Shown here: positions 1 through 7,410 of the stretch, in pieces
Position numbering within the stretch: the stretch's first letter is position 1
How the letters are laid out: every line of letters starts with the position of its first letter
Assembly: GCA_947166165.1 (NCBI GenBank)
Contig: CAMVDK010000007.1
Span: forward strand, 1 to 25,040
Source of the DNA: an uncultured Porphyromonadaceae bacterium
Lineage (GTDB): Bacteria > Bacteroidota > Bacteroidia > Bacteroidales > Muribaculaceae
Reading direction: 5' to 3'
Length of the DNA: 25,040 nt
Made by a program: the position numbers and the translations under genes
Notes under the pieces: model-generated
Told to the model about the DNA's origin: nothing
The model's input: only the letters and a program-made list of their open reading frames with translations
Databases searched by the model: none

Positions 1-58
1 CGAAGCCACTGTGGAACAGCACAATAGCATGTAGCTAATGTTGAAGTTGGGTTAATCA

Positions 59-135
59 ATGCACAATGCACAATGCACAATGCACAATTCGCAATGCACA
101 ATTCGCAATGCACAATTCGCAATGCACAATGCACA
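59..135. repeat. Heptanucleotide tandem repeat, 11 units
   Basis: Eleven consecutive 7-base units, eight ATGCACA and three ATTCGCA, in the order four ATGCACA, then ATTCGCA and ATGCACA alternating three times, then one more ATGCACA. It lies upstream of the prmC promoter and ends about 73 bases before the -33 element. An open frame runs through it into prmC, but this is a by-product of a repeat without stop codons. Similar short A/C-rich repeats are common between genes in Bacteroidales; no function is assigned. Confidence 0.9.
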
Positions 136-207
136 ATTGAAATGGCAACTTGGGGCGAGTGGGACAATGGGGGCGGAGGTTTTTGCCTCGCTTTTGTGGG
201 GGGCGGT

Positions 208-238
208 TTTGTGTGTTCGGTTTTTTTGCGTAATTTTG
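208..238 (+). promoter_or_regulatory. Predicted Bacteroidota-type promoter of prmC
   Basis: TTTG at 208-211 is followed after 19 bases by TAATTTTG at 231-238, fitting the Bacteroides consensus TTTG-N19-21-TAnnTTTG. The prmC ATG is 30 bases downstream. This supports the start at 269 instead of a start inside the upstream repeat. Confidence 0.65.
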
Positions 239-268
239 CTCGTTGAATCTCTAAAACTGATTGCCGTT

Positions 269-1126
269 ATGACTCCTCACGAGGCTAAAAGTCTGTTCCG
301 CCAGCGGCTTGCCGGGCTCTATGATGCCGGCGAGCTCGACGCGATGATGCGTGTGATTATGAGCGAGGTGATGCACTATTCTCCGGTGGATGTGGCGCTG
401 CGCGAGGGCGAGCAGCTGCCGGAGTTCTTCGAGGCGCGCCTGGCCGACATTGTGCGCCGTCTGGAGCGTCACGAGCCGCTGCAGTACATTCTGGGCACGG
501 CGCGTTTTCATGGTCACGACTTCAAAGTGACTCCCGCCACGCTCATCCCTCGCCCCGAGACTGAGCAGCTTGTCGACCTGATTGTGGACCGCTGGGGCGG
601 TTGCGACGACCTGCGCGTGCCCGACCTGGGCACCGGCTCGGGTTGCATCGCCATCAGCCTGGCTCGGGCACTGAAGTTCGCGCAGGTGACCGGTGTCGAC
701 ATCAGCCACGAGGCGCTGGCCGTGGCGCGCGACAACGCCGCGGCGCTCAAAGCCCGCGTGCGCTGGGTGGAGGCCGACATGCTCGAGATGCCACCCATGC
801 CGGCCGGCAGTTATGACCTGGTGGTGAGCAATCCGCCCTACATCACCCTGGGCGAGCGCGCGTCGATGTCGCGCAACGTGGTGGACTATGAGCCCGCTGG
901 GGCGCTGTTTGTGCCCGACGACGATGCCTTGCGCTACTATCGCGCGCTGGCGGCCATCGCGCGGCGCGTGCTGGTGCCTGGCGGAATGCTCTATGCCGAG
1001 GTGAGCCAGTATCGCGGCACCGAGGTGGCGCAGTTGCTGCGCGGCGCCGGCTTTGCCGACGTGGCAGTGCTCAACGACAGTTTCGGCAACCAGCGTTTCG
1101 CCCTTGCCGTGCAGCCCGCGCAGTGA
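269..1126 (+). CDS. prmC: Peptide chain release factor N5-glutamine methyltransferase
   Basis: This 285-residue cytoplasmic enzyme transfers a methyl group from S-adenosylmethionine to the glutamine of the GGQ motif in release factors RF1 and RF2, tuning translation termination. Visible signatures are the helical N-terminal domain (about 1-85), the PRPETE motif at 94-99, the SAM-binding glycine loop DLGTGSG at 119-125 and the catalytic NPPY motif at 188-191. Length fits the family (about 280). The frame is open back to position 59, but that extension only translates the heptanucleotide repeat; ATG 269 sits after a good promoter and gives the normal N-terminus. The downstream regulator converges 43 bases away. 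Identification is secure. Confidence 0.95.
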   Translation: MTPHEAKSLFRQRLAGLYDAGELDAMMRVIMSEVMHYSPVDVALREGEQLPEFFEARLADIVRRLERHEPLQYILGTARFHGHDFKVTPATLIPRPETEQLVDLIVDRWGGCDDLRVPDLGTGSGCIAISLARALKFAQVTGVDISHEALAVARDNAAALKARVRWVEADMLEMPPMPAGSYDLVVSNPPYITLGERASMSRNVVDYEPAGALFVPDDDALRYYRALAAIARRVLVPGGMLYAEVSQYRGTEVAQLLRGAGFADVAVLNDSFGNQRFALAVQPAQ

Positions 1127-1169
1127 AGGGGGCGGTGGAATGAGATAGGGGTGTCGGAAAAGTAAAACG

Positions 1170-1637
1170 TCAGTCGTTGTCGTAGCGCACCGGCACCTCG
1201 CGGTGGATGCTCTCTTGCAGCGAGATGAGCGTCTCGGTGGCCATGACGCCCGGAATGTGCTGTATGTTGTCGTTGATGAGCTCCATCAGGTGCTGGTTGT
1301 CGCGGGCGTATAGCTTGATGAGCATGGTGAAGCGCCCCGTGGTGAAATGGCATTCCACCACCTCGCGGATTTTTTCCAGTTCGGGCACCACGTCGCGGTA
1401 GAGTGAGCCTTTCTCGAGCTGGATGCCGATGTAGGTGCAGGTGCTGTAGCCCAGCACTCTGGGATCGACATGATAGCCGCTGCCCGTGATCACTTTCACG
1501 TCGACCATGCGCTGGATGCGCTGGTGCACCGCTGCCCGCGACACACCGCACTCCATCGCCACATCTTTCGACGCGATTCGGGCATTCTTCATAATGATAT
1601 CCAGAATTTTCCGGTCTAAGTTGTCAATGCGTTCCAT
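1170..1637 (-). CDS. Lrp/AsnC family transcriptional regulator
   Basis: A 155-residue DNA-binding regulator of the leucine-responsive/asparagine family. The N-terminus carries a winged helix-turn-helix (about 4-60, with recognition helix near VSRAAVHQRIQRM at 32-44), and residues about 66-145 form the RAM ligand-binding and oligomerisation domain, with the family-typical glycines at 101 and 130 (TGRFTM, IPGV). Such proteins form dimers or octamers that sense amino acids and control transport or metabolism. It is transcribed alone, away from the DUF2723 gene and convergent with prmC, so its target is not evident from context. Autoregulation is common in this family. Which ligand it senses cannot be told from sequence. 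Confidence 0.92.
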   Translation of the reverse strand: MERIDNLDRKILDIIMKNARIASKDVAMECGVSRAAVHQRIQRMVDVKVITGSGYHVDPRVLGYSTCTYIGIQLEKGSLYRDVVPELEKIREVVECHFTTGRFTMLIKLYARDNQHLMELINDNIQHIPGVMATETLISLQESIHREVPVRYDND

Positions 1638-1696
1638 TAAAAATTGAATGTTAGTCGTGTGAGGTTGAATTTTGTTATGATGTTACAATTTTCGTG

Positions 1697-1704
1697 CAAA
1701 TGTA
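1697..1704 (-). promoter_or_regulatory. Predicted -7 element of the Lrp/AsnC gene
   Basis: Read on the minus strand this is TACATTTG, matching TAnnTTTG, about 60 bases before the ATG at 1637. A TTTC about 18 bases further upstream may serve as a weak -33 element. Confidence 0.5.
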
Positions 1705-1980
1705 GCAATTTTACTGCACAATCGAAAGGAAAGGGTGGAAATTCATCACGATATATAGTTAAAAAATCTTAAATCAGTAACTTAGGCTATCTTTTTCAGT
1801 ACTATGTGTTAACTATTGATGCCGGTAGTGGGAGCGGGCAATCGGTGATTTGCGGCTGTGAATTTCATGTGGACGACTCCGTTTGCGTGCAGGCAGTGCG
1901 AAAAGGGCTGGCGGCTGGAAGCACCGTCCAGCCAAGATGTGATGTCAAAATCAAAAAAAGCCAAAAAACTTGGTTTTCAT

Positions 1981-2011
1981 TTTGCGCTTCACGCGGATTG
2001 CACTACCTTTG
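1981..2011 (+). promoter_or_regulatory. Predicted Bacteroidota-type promoter of the DUF2723 gene
   Basis: TTTG at 1981-1984, a 19-base spacer and TACCTTTG at 2004-2011 match the Bacteroides primary sigma consensus closely. The ATG at 2074 leaves a leader of roughly 55 bases. Confidence 0.72.
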
Positions 2012-2073
2012 CAGATTAATTTCGAAAACCACCGAAAAATCAAACCATATTCATATCTTCAAGTTGCAACACA

Positions 2074-5000
2074 ATGAAGAAATACAAACTGATCAACAAC
2101 ACGCTGGGCTGGCTCATGTTTGTGGTGGCAGCGGTGACCTACCTGCTGACCATAGAGCCCACAGCCAGTTTCTGGGACTGCCCGGAGTTTATCGCTCAGG
2201 GATTCAAGAGTGAGATTGGCCACCCGCCCGGCAACCCGATTTTCATTTTGGTGGCTCGTTTCGCCACGCTCTTTGCCGGAGGCGATGTGGCGCTGGTGTC
2301 GAAGTGCGTCAACGCCATGTCGGCCCTGCTGAGTGCGGCCACCATCCTGCTGCTGTTCTGGACCATCACCCATTTGGTGAAGAAACTGCTCGTGCGCGAT
2401 GGCGAGGAAGACTCGATGACGCTGGCGCAGTATCTGGTGGTGATGGGCAGCGGCGTGTGTGGCGCGCTGGCCTACACGTGGAGCGACACCTTCTGGTTCT
2501 CGGCTGTCGAGGCCGAGGTGTATGCCTTCTCGTCGTTCTGCACGGCCCTGGTGTTCTGGCTCATCCTCAAGTGGGAGGACCAGGCCGACGAGCCTGGCAG
2601 CGACCGCTGGCTGATACTGATTGCCTACATTGTGGGCGTGTCGCTGGGCGTGCACCTGCTCAACCTGCTGTGCATCCCCGCCATCGCCCTGGTGTTCTAC
2701 TACCGCAAGTTCAAGAACACCAATGCCAAAGGCTCGCTCATCGCGCTTGGCGTGTCGTTTGCCATCATCGTGCTCGTGCTCTACGGTCTGGAGCCGGGCT
2801 TCGTGAAGATGGGGCAGCGCTTCGACTTGCTGGCCGTCAACACGCTGGGCATGTCGTTCAACATGGGCGTGCTCATCTACGCCATTTTGTTCGTGGCCGT
2901 GCTGGCTTGGAACCTGTATGAACTCTACACACGCCGCAGCGAGCAGCGCATGAAGGTGTCGTTCATGCTGGGCGTGCTGCTGAGCGGAATGCTGCTCATC
3001 GGCGAAGGATGGAGCGGCATCCTGATTGATTTGGCCATGTTGGGCGGGCTGGTGTGGTACCTGTTCTTCAGCAACAAAAAGTTGCCTGTGCGCATTTTGA
3101 GCAACATCTCGCTCTCGATACTGGTCATCTTCATCGGATTCTCGAGCTATGCGCTCATCCTGATCCGCAGCAACGCCAACACGCCGCTCGACGAGAACTC
3201 GCCCAACAACACCTTCGCCCTGGCCAAGTACCTGAGCCGCGAGCAGTATGGCGAGACGCCGCTGCTCCACGGCCGCACGCTCTTCAGCGGTATCGTTTAC
3301 AGGGTGTCGGACAGTGGCACCATGAAGCCTGAGGTCACCGAGGGTAGCATGCAGTATGCCCAGCAGGTGAAGACCTCGCCCGACGAGCCCGACCGCTACG
3401 TGGAGATGGGCTACAAGCAGAACTACCGCTACAGCCCCGAGCTGAACATGATCTTCCCGCGCATCCACAGCGAAGCCCACGCGAAGCAGTATCAGGAGTG
3501 GCTCGGCGACTTCGGCACCCAGGTCGATGCCCTGGTGGCTGTCGACGCCGATGGCAGAGATCTGCAGCGCGAGTCCACTCTCAAGCCCACCATGCTCGAC
3601 AACCTGCGCTGGTTTATCGGCTATCAGCTCAACTATATGTACTGGCGCTACTTCATGTGGAATTTCGCCGGCCGGCAGAACGACATCCAGGGCATGGGCG
3701 AAATCACGCAGGGCAACTGGATTTCGGGCATCCCCTTCATCGACAACCCGCGCCTGGGCGACCAGAGCCTGCTGCCCGACGACTACGGCAAGGGCAACAA
3801 GGGACACAACGTGTTCTACCTGCTGCCGCTGCTGCTGGGCATAGTGGGCTTGCTGTGGCAGGCCTATCGCGGTAAGCGAGGCATTGAGCAGTTCTGGGTG
3901 GTGTTCTTCCTGTTCTTCATGACGGGCATCGCCATCGTGCTCTACCTGAACCAGACCCCCAACCAGCCTCGCGAGCGCGACTACGCCTACGCTGGCTCGT
4001 TCTACGCCTACGCCATCTGGATTGGCATGGGTGTGGCCGGCTTGTGGCGCCTGGTGCTCGCTCTGATGGCCAAGAAGGACAAGAAGAGCGGCGAGCGCGA
4101 GGAACTGGGTCACACCAGCAAGGGGCTGGCCATGGCCGGCGTGGCTGCACTCATCGGCCTGGCAGTGCCCCTGCAGATGGTGAGCCAGACCTGGGACGAC
4201 CACGACCGCAGCGGGCGTTACGCCGCGCGCGACTTCGGCATGAACTACCTGTCGAGCGTCGACCAGAACGGCATCATCTTCACCAACGGCGACAACGACA
4301 CCTTCCCGCTGTGGTATCTGCAGGAGGTGGAGGGCTACCGCACCGACGTGCGCGTGGTGAACCTGAGCTACCTGAGCACCGACTGGTATATCGCCCAGAT
4401 GAAGCGCGCCGCCTACGACAGCAAGCCGCTGCCCATGCAGGCCACCAACCTCACCTATGCCTACGACAACCGGCAGTTCAACTACTTTATCAGCGACCAG
4501 GTCGACACCAGCATGGTGGTGCCCGTCAGCAAGAGCATCGAGCAGGTCTACGGACCCGACCATAAGAAAAACCGCTACGGCATGTCGTCCATCAAGTATC
4601 CTCGCGTGTTCATCCCCATCGACGCCGACAAGGCCGTCAAGGCCGGCGTGGTGCCGGCCGACCGGCGCGACATGGTGCAGGAGAGCATCAACCTCAACCT
4701 GCAGGCCATGGGCTCGGGTTTGACCTCGAGCCAGCTGATGAGCCTCGACATCATCAACTCGAGCATCCTCGACGGCTGGAAACGTCCGTGCTACTTCGCC
4801 ATGACCGTGCCCGAGAGCTACTACCTGGGCCTGACGCCCTACCTGCGCAACACGGGCATGGCCTACCAGGTCACTCCGCTCTACGGTCTGGGATCAGGGC
4901 GCGACATCCAGAGTTCCACCGACAAGATGTACGACATCGTGATGAACAAGTTCCGCTGGGGCGGCATCGATGTGGCTAAGCCTGGCAAACTCTATCTCGA

Positions 5001-5595
5001 CGAGACCGTGCGCCGCATGGTCACCACCACGCGCAGCGCGCTGATCACGCTGGCCAACGACCTGATCTACGAGGGTGTGACGGCGCAGCGGGCCACCGGC
5101 GACACCTTCATGGGCAAAGACGCCAAGACCTATGCAAAGGACCGCTTCGACCGCGCTCGCAAGGTGCTCGACCTGATGACCACCAAGCTGCCCACCGACA
5201 ATGCCCCCTACGGCATCCAGATGGGCGAGCGCGTGGCCATGGCTTACGCCTACCTCAACGAGTATGCCGGCGACAAGAGCTCCGGCGAAAAGGCTCGCAA
5301 GCTGCTCGAGCAGGAGGTGCTGCGCTATGCCGGCTACGTGCGCTTCTACCAGACCCTCTCGGCGGTCGACTACGACCGGCTGACGCAATACGACAAGTTC
5401 ATCGACCAGCACTATCTGCCCCTGCTGCTGCAAGACTATGCCGAAGTCAACCAAGCTGGCTTCGAAGCGCTGGTGAAGAAAGTGCGGGACAAGGGCGTGA
5501 ACATGGAGCGCACCATGGGGTTCATGATGCCCCAGCAGGCCAGTCAACCCATTGAACTGCCCACCCAGGCCGACACCATCGAAATGGGAGGTTAA
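2074..5595 (+). CDS. DUF2723 (TMEM260-like) GT-C membrane protein
   Basis: A 1,173-residue integral membrane protein of the DUF2723 family, widespread in Bacteroidota. Human TMEM260, the eukaryotic relative, is an O-mannosyltransferase (CAZy GT117), so a lipid-linked-sugar glycosyltransferase of GT-C type is the likely activity; this is inferred by family only. The first helix (about 11-27) is followed by an extracytoplasmic loop with the acidic pair D35/E38 and HPPG at 50-53, the place where GT-C enzymes keep their catalytic acid. Several more helices follow to about 705; the soluble C-terminal part includes the GDNDTFPLWYLQEV motif near 738-751. Length is normal. It has its own promoter and a strong hairpin just after the stop. 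Confidence 0.85.
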   Translation: MKKYKLINNTLGWLMFVVAAVTYLLTIEPTASFWDCPEFIAQGFKSEIGHPPGNPIFILVARFATLFAGGDVALVSKCVNAMSALLSAATILLLFWTITHLVKKLLVRDGEEDSMTLAQYLVVMGSGVCGALAYTWSDTFWFSAVEAEVYAFSSFCTALVFWLILKWEDQADEPGSDRWLILIAYIVGVSLGVHLLNLLCIPAIALVFYYRKFKNTNAKGSLIALGVSFAIIVLVLYGLEPGFVKMGQRFDLLAVNTLGMSFNMGVLIYAILFVAVLAWNLYELYTRRSEQRMKVSFMLGVLLSGMLLIGEGWSGILIDLAMLGGLVWYLFFSNKKLPVRILSNISLSILVIFIGFSSYALILIRSNANTPLDENSPNNTFALAKYLSREQYGETPLLHGRTLFSGIVYRVSDSGTMKPEVTEGSMQYAQQVKTSPDEPDRYVEMGYKQNYRYSPELNMIFPRIHSEAHAKQYQEWLGDFGTQVDALVAVDADGRDLQRESTLKPTMLDNLRWFIGYQLNYMYWRYFMWNFAGRQNDIQGMGEITQGNWISGIPFIDNPRLGDQSLLPDDYGKGNKGHNVFYLLPLLLGIVGLLWQAYRGKRGIEQFWVVFFLFFMTGIAIVLYLNQTPNQPRERDYAYAGSFYAYAIWIGMGVAGLWRLVLALMAKKDKKSGEREELGHTSKGLAMAGVAALIGLAVPLQMVSQTWDDHDRSGRYAARDFGMNYLSSVDQNGIIFTNGDNDTFPLWYLQEVEGYRTDVRVVNLSYLSTDWYIAQMKRAAYDSKPLPMQATNLTYAYDNRQFNYFISDQVDTSMVVPVSKSIEQVYGPDHKKNRYGMSSIKYPRVFIPIDADKAVKAGVVPADRRDMVQESINLNLQAMGSGLTSSQLMSLDIINSSILDGWKRPCYFAMTVPESYYLGLTPYLRNTGMAYQVTPLYGLGSGRDIQSSTDKMYDIVMNKFRWGGIDVAKPGKLYLDETVRRMVTTTRSALITLANDLIYEGVTAQRATGDTFMGKDAKTYAKDRFDRARKVLDLMTTKLPTDNAPYGIQMGERVAMAYAYLNEYAGDKSSGEKARKLLEQEVLRYAGYVRFYQTLSAVDYDRLTQYDKFIDQHYLPLLLQDYAEVNQAGFEALVKKVRDKGVNMERTMGFMMPQQASQPIELPTQADTIEMGG

Positions 5596-5610
5596 CTGAA
5601 TCAACAACGA

Positions 5611-5682
5611 TTGCGCGAAACGGCGGGTGGCAAGGCCCCGGCACAACGGCCAGCCCGTGGTGAAAAACGCCGTTTCGCGCAA
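5611..5682. terminator. Long inverted repeat, probable terminator
   Basis: Perfect 15-base arms, TTGCGCGAAACGGCG at 5611-5625 and its complement at 5668-5682, enclose 42 bases that can pair further (GGGTGGC near 5624 with GCCAGCCC near 5650). The right arm runs into TTTTGC, so it can end plus-strand transcription 16 bases after the DUF2723 stop. It is longer than a usual terminator stem. Confidence 0.6.
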
Positions 5683-5708
5683 TTTTGCTTATTTATCACC
5701 ACTTAATC

Positions 5709-6338
5709 ATGCTCGACTCGCTGGTTGAACGCCCGCCGCTGCTCTATCGCATGCTCTTCCCCGAGACCGTATGGCGCATCCATAAGCGTCAGCACACGGT
5801 CTACCTCACCTTCGACGACGGCCCCGTGCCCGAGGTCACGCCCTGGGTGCTCGACACCCTCGACCGCTACGGCGTGAAGGCCACCTTCTTCTGCGTGGGC
5901 GAGAACGTGGAGCGCAATCCCGAACTCTTCGCCGAAATCAAGCGGCGCGGACACAGCGTGGGCAACCATACCATGAACCACCTGCAGGGGCGGTTCGTCA
6001 CCACGCGGCGCTACCTGCTCAACGTGTTCCATGCCCACGAACTCATCCAGTCGAACCTCTTCCGCCCTCCCCACGGCCTGCTGCGGTGGGGGCAGAGCCG
6101 CGTGCTGCGCGAGCGGTTCACCATCATCATGTACGACCTGGTGACGCGCGACTACAGCCGCAAGCTCACCGGCGAGCGCGTGCTCGACAACGTGAAGCGC
6201 CTGGCGCGCAACGGCTCCATCATCGTCTTCCACGACTCGCTCAAGGCCGAGCGCAACATGAAGTACGCGCTGCCGCGTGCCATCGAGTGGCTCAAGGAGC
6301 AAGGCTACAGTTTCGCCGCCATCCCCGACAACCTGTGA
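5709..6338 (+). CDS. Polysaccharide deacetylase family protein (NodB domain)
   Basis: A 209-residue carbohydrate esterase family 4 protein, a metal-dependent N- or O-deacetylase acting on polysaccharide or peptidoglycan sugars. The NodB motifs are all visible: TFDDGP at 34-39 with the catalytic base and metal-binding aspartates, HTMNH at 87-91 with two metal-binding histidines, RPPHG at 119-123 and the VFHDS motif at 173-177. There is no signal peptide, so the protein may stay in the cytoplasm or at the membrane face; the substrate is unknown. ATG 5709 is preferred over an upstream TTG in the same frame, which would place the start inside the terminator tail. Its stop overlaps the queG start by one base (TGATG), so the two are translationally coupled. 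Confidence 0.9.
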   Translation: MLDSLVERPPLLYRMLFPETVWRIHKRQHTVYLTFDDGPVPEVTPWVLDTLDRYGVKATFFCVGENVERNPELFAEIKRRGHSVGNHTMNHLQGRFVTTRRYLLNVFHAHELIQSNLFRPPHGLLRWGQSRVLRERFTIIMYDLVTRDYSRKLTGERVLDNVKRLARNGSIIVFHDSLKAERNMKYALPRAIEWLKEQGYSFAAIPDNL

Positions 6339-7288
6339 TGCCAGCCGCCGCTCACCCGATAGCCCACCGCATCAAAGCCCAAGCCGCCAGTCTGGGCTTT
6401 GATGCGGTGGGCTTTGCCGAAGCACGCGCGGTAGAGCCTGCCGCACGCCAGTGCTATGAACGGTGGCTTGCGCAAGGGCGCCACGGATGCATGGCGTGGG
6501 CTGGGCGGCACAACGACGTGCGCGATGACCCGCGGCTGCTGCTCGACGGCGCGCAATCGGTGATCATGCTGGCCATGAACTACTATCCGGCGTTCCGCCA
6601 GCCGGCCGATGCCCCGCAGTTTGCCACCTACGCCTACGGGCGCGACTACCATGAGGTGGTGCGCGAGCGGCTGCACCGGCTGGCGGCGTTCATCACCGAG
6701 GCCACCGGCTGCGCATGCCGCTGCTGCGTCGACACCGCGCCGCTGCGCGAGCGCTACTGGGCGCAGCAGGCGGGCATAGGCTTTGTGGGTGTCAACAACC
6801 AGCTCATTGTTCCAGGCCGGGGGTCATACTTCTTTCTCGGTGCCGTAATCACTACGCTGGCCTTGCCTCCCGACGCGCCCTGCACGCTCAGCTGCGGGCA
6901 GTGCGGGGAGTGCCTCGCGGCGTGTCCGGCGCAAGCCCTCGACGGCACCGGCGCAGTCGACGCCCGGCGGTGCCTGTCGTGCCTCACCATCGAGTTGCGC
7001 GGCCCGCTGCCCGCCTGGGCCGGACAGGCCATGGGCAACCGCGTGTATGGCTGCGACGCCTGCCAGCAGTGCTGCCCGCACAACCGCCAGGCCACAGCCA
7101 CCACCATCGACGAGCTGCAACCCACCGCCGAATTCCTGCGCCTCACCGCCGCCGACATCCGGCAGATGACCCCCACGGAGTTCAGCCACCTGTTCGCGCA
7201 TAGTGCCGTACGTCGCACCAAGCTCACCGGCCTGCAGCGCAACCAGGCCGCCATCGACCACGCCACTGCCATCGGCCAGGAGCAGTGA
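6338..7288 (+). CDS. queG: Epoxyqueuosine reductase QueG
   Basis: This 316-residue enzyme does the last step of queuosine synthesis, reducing epoxyqueuosine to queuosine in the wobble position of GUN-anticodon tRNAs, using cobalamin and two [4Fe-4S] clusters. Visible signatures are AYGRDYH at 99-105, the CVDTAPLRERYWAQ segment with the probable proton donor D132, the first ferredoxin motif C186-C189-C192-C196 and the second set C212, C239, C242, C246. It is shorter than the E. coli enzyme (379 residues) because it lacks the C-terminal HEAT-like extension, which is usual in Bacteroidota. ATG 6338 overlaps the deacetylase stop. A perfect 21-base inverted repeat lies in its first 26 codons. Confidence 0.95.
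   Translation: MPAAAHPIAHRIKAQAASLGFDAVGFAEARAVEPAARQCYERWLAQGRHGCMAWAGRHNDVRDDPRLLLDGAQSVIMLAMNYYPAFRQPADAPQFATYAYGRDYHEVVRERLHRLAAFITEATGCACRCCVDTAPLRERYWAQQAGIGFVGVNNQLIVPGRGSYFFLGAVITTLALPPDAPCTLSCGQCGECLAACPAQALDGTGAVDARRCLSCLTIELRGPLPAWAGQAMGNRVYGCDACQQCCPHNRQATATTIDELQPTAEFLRLTAADIRQMTPTEFSHLFAHSAVRRTKLTGLQRNQAAIDHATAIGQEQ
6361..6413 (+). promoter_or_regulatory. Perfect 21-bp stem hairpin inside the start of queG
   Basis: The arms 6361-6381 and 6393-6413 are exact reverse complements over 21 bases, with an 11-base loop (AGCCGCCAGTC). The structure starts 20 bases after the queG ATG and lies fully in codons 8-26, which encode conserved family sequence (IKAQAASLGFDAVGF). Such a stem so near a start codon could slow ribosomes or polymerase; whether it regulates is inference. 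Confidence 0.6.
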
Positions 7289-7303
7289 AACGCCGAGAGG
7301 CCG

Positions 7304-7317
7304 TTTTGTCGACAAAA
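7304..7317. promoter_or_regulatory. 14-bp perfect palindrome between queG and the outer-membrane gene
   Basis: TTTTGTCGACAAAA begins 16 bases after the queG stop and lies 22 bases before the -33 element of the next gene. It may be an operator for a dimeric regulator or part of a weak terminator for queG; the sequence does not decide. Confidence 0.4.
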
Positions 7318-7338
7318 AATCGGTAAATGTATATCGAA

Positions 7339-7370
7339 TTTGGTGGGCAATGCAATTACCACTACCTTTG
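7339..7370 (+). promoter_or_regulatory. Predicted Bacteroidota-type promoter of the outer-membrane protein gene
   Basis: TTTG at 7339-7342, a 20-base spacer and TACCTTTG at 7363-7370 match the Bacteroides consensus. The ATG is at 7411, giving a leader of about 34 bases. Confidence 0.72.
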
Positions 7371-7410
7371 CATTCCATTACATAAAAATATCGAATAAAC
7401 ACATCATCGC

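Larger units (their letters stand above)
1638..2073. other. 436-base divergent intergenic region
   Basis: The gap separates the divergent Lrp-type regulator and the DUF2723 gene. It holds a -7 element for each side (1697-1704 minus, 2004-2011 plus). Between them is an AT-rich part (about 1740-1810) and a mixed part (about 1815-1960) in which I see no gene or hairpin that I can support. An open frame at 1806-2213 overlaps the DUF2723 gene in another phase and has no recognisable protein character. Confidence 0.6.

Noticed and set aside
59..268. N-terminal extension of PrmC by 70 residues
   Set aside because: The extension only translates the heptanucleotide repeat and spans a consensus promoter; ATG 269 gives the normal protein.
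1806..2213. Possible small gene of 135 codons before and into the DUF2723 gene
   Set aside because: It has no protein-like features, overlaps the real gene in another phase and runs through a good promoter.
2059..4563. Long open frame of 834 codons on the minus strand within the DUF2723 gene
   Set aside because: It is antisense to a gene with clear family motifs; its His/Val/Gln-rich translation is the usual shadow of GC-rich codons.
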